NCBI RefSeq assembly: GCF_040115645.1 | Contig: NC_089562.1 | Coordinates: 2,728,001-2,792,000 of the forward strand | Length of the DNA: 64,000 nucleotides | Source of the DNA: Euwallacea fornicatus | Lineage: Eukaryota > Arthropoda > Insecta > Coleoptera > Curculionidae | Reading direction: 5' to 3' | In this document: piece by piece, positions 61,074 through 64,000 of the stretch | How the letters are laid out: every line of letters begins with the position of its first letter | Numbering within the stretch: the stretch's first letter is position 1 | Translations under genes and position numbers: made by a program | Notes under the pieces: generated by a model | The model's input: only the letters and a program-made list of their open reading frames with translations | Database searches by the model: none | Told to the model about the DNA's origin: nothing

Positions 61074-62966
61074 TTAACTAAATTCACCACTGTATTCTAT
61101 TACTTTCTGTTCATAAATAGGAATTTGAAATGTGTTATACACATTTAAAAACTGAGTTACATAATTGAGATCATTACAAAACAAATTTGATGGAAACAAA
61201 TTAATTATATCACAGTAAAATGTCCTATGACTAGTATTCTCATACACGTTTTCAAAGTCTGAAAGTAAATTATTGACAATATTTAATTTAGTTTCAATAC
61301 AGGAGTAAAATAAGCACCAACCAGGTCCACAATATATAGTTTCAAATAAACTACCTATAATACACCACAGTGCTGCAAGAAAATGGGTATGAATTGGGAT
61401 ATTTATCAGGAATATATGTTTTCTATGCTGAATTGCAGTTTTAAAGGAAAATAACAACTTTTTTTGGTATAGATAATAAGGTGTTAATGTGAATGAGTTG
61501 ATGTTGATGGTAATAACGCTTTTAGAAAGCTTGTTCATAGCTTTATTATATAAGCTCTCTGCTGTTCTTTTTCTGGTAATTTCATAATTTTTCAAATATA
61601 GCATTAGTTCATCTAAAACTTTTGTAGATGCAAAATTAGTAGTATTAACAAAATTAATTCTTTTTCCTAATTTAATACTTATATAGTCCAAAACATTGCA
61701 ATCCTTAAGACACAGAATTTGTTTTATATTTGAGCGTTCTGATTGAAGTTTCCAATGGACATTGAAATATGGAACAATTCTGTATTTTTTGTTAATAGCA
61801 CTTAACCTGTATATTTGTATGTAAAGGTTTGCAATTTGGATTTTGCAGTTATGTAAGTTATATTGGTCCTCTTCATTAGGGCATAGGTAGAAATGGATAT
61901 TGTCATTTATTGTTGATATTTGTCTTTCCAAGAAAAAATTTGTACAAGCAGTGTTCACTTGATAAATGAAATTTTCTGGAATTTCCAATACTGAAAACAT
62001 GGATAAATTTGGTTGGAAAAAACCATTGTGATATGGAATTGTTAAATTATGCCATAAGGGGCTTAACATATCAAATCCATTATATCCTAGACAAATAAGG
62101 TACACTTCAGAGTTGCCACTTTTTGATGTGGCAGGCTTAAATAAGAATGTTTTATCAAATGCACAATTTAACAGATATAGCAAGCACAAAGTGGAGTTTT
62201 CAAAAACTGTAAAAATCTTCAAAACAAAGGACCCTCTTTTCTCAAGAACTGCTAAGGCTGTCAATGTTTCACAATAATGCAGGAACCCCACTAATGTCTC
62301 CTGTTCTCCAGGATCAGACATACAGTTTATACTTCCATCTGCAGTCACTAAATTTACTTTACCTTTTGAATTAATTTTTCTCACTATATCTTCATGATTG
62401 TAATATTGCAGCAAGTCACCTGTTTCGTCCAGTCCAAAGAGCCAGTGATTTTGTGTGTGGCTAATTAGTCTATGATCTGCAATCATGTGAGAATGACTAT
62501 TGCCTTCATAATAGGGGTTTAATGTATTTGCCTGCCATTCCCAAATAGTATCTGGATGGTTTTTGACTAAATAATGATTTAAAGCACACACAAAGGCTCC
62601 AGGAGCTTCACATAAATGTAGTGTTTTAAGATACTGCAAGTTATCATCAATAACTGGAAATTTATTTAATATTTCGTAAAATTTACACCAAGCTTGAGTC
62701 AAAAGTTCAGGCCGGATTTTCTTCTTCAACTGACCAATCACATATCCAGCTAGATCGCGTCTTTGAGTATGTGACGACCATTCGGCTAAGTCAAATTGAC
62801 TCAGTTTGCCCTTCACGGTATTGAGTTCGCGTTTCATATCTTGAAGTTTTTGAATCTTAAAGGTGGGTGAGGAGTATACAGTTTCAGGCAACCTCCAGTC
62901 AGGGCTTTTTTGGAACTCGAACACTTTGTTGAATTGTGGATGGTTTTTTCCTGTTGATTTATGCAT
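61074..62966 (-). CDS. CMTR2: CMTR2 / Adrift, cap2 mRNA 2'-O-ribose methyltransferase
   Basis: Methylates the 2'-O of the second transcribed nucleotide of capped mRNA using S-adenosylmethionine; known as adrift in Drosophila. Single exon, 630 aa (human 770). The start is the ATG at 62966 (numbering here counts from two codons upstream). The RrmJ-type methyltransferase core shows LHLCEAPGAFVCALNHYL (SAM-binding loop, about residue 118), ANTLNPYYEGN, a TADGS motif with the catalytic Asp at about 210, and SFVLKIFT with the catalytic Lys at about 250. The C-terminal half is the diverged, non-catalytic methyltransferase-like domain typical of the family. Like its DHHC neighbour it lacks introns. 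Convergent with that gene. Confidence 0.93.
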   Translation of the reverse strand: MHKSTGKNHPQFNKVFEFQKSPDWRLPETVYSSPTFKIQKLQDMKRELNTVKGKLSQFDLAEWSSHTQRRDLAGYVIGQLKKKIRPELLTQAWCKFYEILNKFPVIDDNLQYLKTLHLCEAPGAFVCALNHYLVKNHPDTIWEWQANTLNPYYEGNSHSHMIADHRLISHTQNHWLFGLDETGDLLQYYNHEDIVRKINSKGKVNLVTADGSINCMSDPGEQETLVGFLHYCETLTALAVLEKRGSFVLKIFTVFENSTLCLLYLLNCAFDKTFLFKPATSKSGNSEVYLICLGYNGFDMLSPLWHNLTIPYHNGFFQPNLSMFSVLEIPENFIYQVNTACTNFFLERQISTINDNIHFYLCPNEEDQYNLHNCKIQIANLYIQIYRLSAINKKYRIVPYFNVHWKLQSERSNIKQILCLKDCNVLDYISIKLGKRINFVNTTNFASTKVLDELMLYLKNYEITRKRTAESLYNKAMNKLSKSVITININSFTLTPYYLYQKKLLFSFKTAIQHRKHIFLINIPIHTHFLAALWCIIGSLFETIYCGPGWCLFYSCIETKLNIVNNLLSDFENVYENTSHRTFYCDIINLFPSNLFCNDLNYVTQFLNVYNTFQIPIYEQKVIEYSGEFS

Positions 62967-63452
62967 TTTCAAGGTTTTGAATATTATTTTTATGTTGTTG
63001 TAGGTCTAAAGTTTCCAGCAATTTCCAAAAATTTTTAGGTTAATGTTTTGTTGATTTCGTTATTACAAATGTAGATTTGTAATTAGGAATGTGAACAATT
63101 ATCGATTAAGAAGGAATACTTGGTGTTTTACATTTCCTTCCAATTTGAAATTTCTCCACTTTTCATTGGAAACACCTCATGTTTTTCGATTTGGCCTGCA
63201 ATTCTAGTCTAGACCGACGCTTTTGGGGTCTTTCATCTATCGGGTTATTATAATATTTTTTAAAGAGTATTTTCTATTAATATTTTGCAAGACAAACTAG
63301 TAGAAATTAATGAAAAGTAATTCATGGGTAGGTGAGAAAATATCCATATCCGTAGACGCACTAAATCCTACAGCACATAATACAAGTCAGGAACAACTAC
63401 TACTGGTCTGTTGGCTCTTAAGTTTAGGAGCAGCTTATATTGATTACTTGTA
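62967..63452. other. Upstream region of CMTR2
   Basis: AT-rich. A TTAGGTTA motif at about 63037 and TTATCGATTA, one base off the DRE octamer, at about 63097 are candidate promoter elements for CMTR2. Nothing else recognised. Confidence 0.4.
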
Positions 63453-64000
63453 CTAATCACCAATTTCCGAATAAATGAATATCCGTGGATTATTATTATT
63501 TTTTTGTCTTGAATGTTGTAAAAGAGAAAGAGACTTTCTACTCTTCGGAGTCTTAACTCTAGAGAGTAGAAAGGGCGTACCTTGAGATGAGAGACCTATG
63601 AGTCCTTTGACATGGACGACTTGTCCAACATAGCAGAATCTTACTAACATGAAAACTGCGCAGAGCAGATGTAGACAGGCTTTTGAGACTCTGCCTGAAA
63701 GACCACCCAAAGGCATAAATCCTGTCCTGGATTCAACCATCACACTTGCCCACTCGAGTCCAACGTCACCTGGAATGGGAACTTCTCCGAGAAACACACT
63801 TCTCCACGAGGAGTTGGTCTCACTTAGGCGAATATACAGATCAATCAGTTCAAAATCAACGGGTTTGCATTGCATTTTTTTGACCCCGTATGGCGTTGAG
63901 ACATTTTTTAAAGACGAGCGCTCGTCAATGGTTTCACGGAATTTCAGAATCTTTTTTGTTTTTGCAAACAAGGCAAGGCGAAATACGACCTCTGAAAAAT
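63453..64000 (-). CDS. Unidentified open reading frame running off the right edge
   Basis: The frame stays open from the window edge to a stop at 63453 (about 181 codons), with no convincing ATG near the edge, so the start lies beyond 64000 or in an upstream exon. A TTTTTCAG at 63992-63999, read on the minus strand, could be an acceptor. The sequence includes IDLYIRLSETNSSWRSVFLG and GFMPLGGLSGRVSKACLHLL, then a hydrophobic patch and a basic, Asn-rich end. GC content is above the surroundings. I do not recognise the family. It could be the last exon of a gene or part of a mobile element. Confidence 0.35.
   Translation of the reverse strand, partial: FSEVVFRLALFAKTKKILKFRETIDERSSLKNVSTPYGVKKMQCKPVDFELIDLYIRLSETNSSWRSVFLGEVPIPGDVGLEWASVMVESRTGFMPLGGLSGRVSKACLHLLCAVFMLVRFCYVGQVVHVKGLIGLSSQGTPFLLSRVKTPKSRKSLSLLQHSRQKNNNNPRIFIYSEIGD

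Noticed and set aside
1..64000. tRNA, rRNA, CRISPR or bacterial-type operon
   Set aside because: Scanning by eye found no tRNA B-box pair, no spaced direct repeats with unique spacers, and all recognised genes are animal genes with introns or animal-only families.

Overview
This window is nuclear DNA from an insect. The genes are AT-rich, intron-containing and spaced like animal genes, and the set includes insect-type orthologues (Unr, flotillin-1, a Zucchini-like phospholipase D, Adrift/CMTR2, a peritrophin-type mucin). Degenerate Tc1/mariner-like elements with ATACAGGRTG-type ends lie between and inside genes. A beetle is plausible, but I cannot fix the order from sequence alone. No bacterial features, CRISPR array, tRNA or rRNA were seen.

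Layout from left to right: Unr/CSDE1 (minus, running off the left edge) is divergent from ataxin-3 (plus). Then come QSOX sulfhydryl oxidase (plus), about 7.5 kb of gene-poor DNA with a dead Ty3/gypsy-like integrase fragment, and flotillin-1 (minus), which is divergent from MMS22L (plus). After 4.6 kb of element-rich DNA comes a SAPCD2 orthologue (plus), then 3.9 kb without a recognised gene. Next is a giant secreted mucin gene (plus, about 36.6-52.4 kb). The right end holds a Zucchini/PLD6-like gene (plus), WDR70 (minus, with a solo LTR in intron 1), a DHHC palmitoyltransferase (plus), CMTR2 (minus) and an unidentified open frame at the right edge (minus).

I rebuilt exon structures by hand from GT-AG signals, reading phase and protein-family continuity. 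Most close exactly in frame: ataxin-3 266 aa, QSOX 624 aa, MMS22L 1010 aa, SAPCD2 456 aa, Zucchini-like 237 aa, WDR70 628 aa. The genes are mostly unrelated housekeeping or cell-biology genes and do not form an operon-like pathway. What they share is layout: three head-to-head pairs that may share promoters (Unr/ATXN3, Flo-1/MMS22L, WDR70/DHHC).

The most striking object is the mucin: one 14-kb exon carrying about 35.7 copies of an almost identical 357-bp (119-aa) Ser/Thr/Pro/Gly/Glu-rich unit. A degenerate cysteine-rich domain precedes the array and three chitin-binding peritrophin-A domains follow it. A separate signal-peptide exon about 1.7 kb upstream joins it in frame. The array has nested higher-order repeats (714-bp dimers and a 1071-bp trimer), which record recent unequal exchange or conversion.
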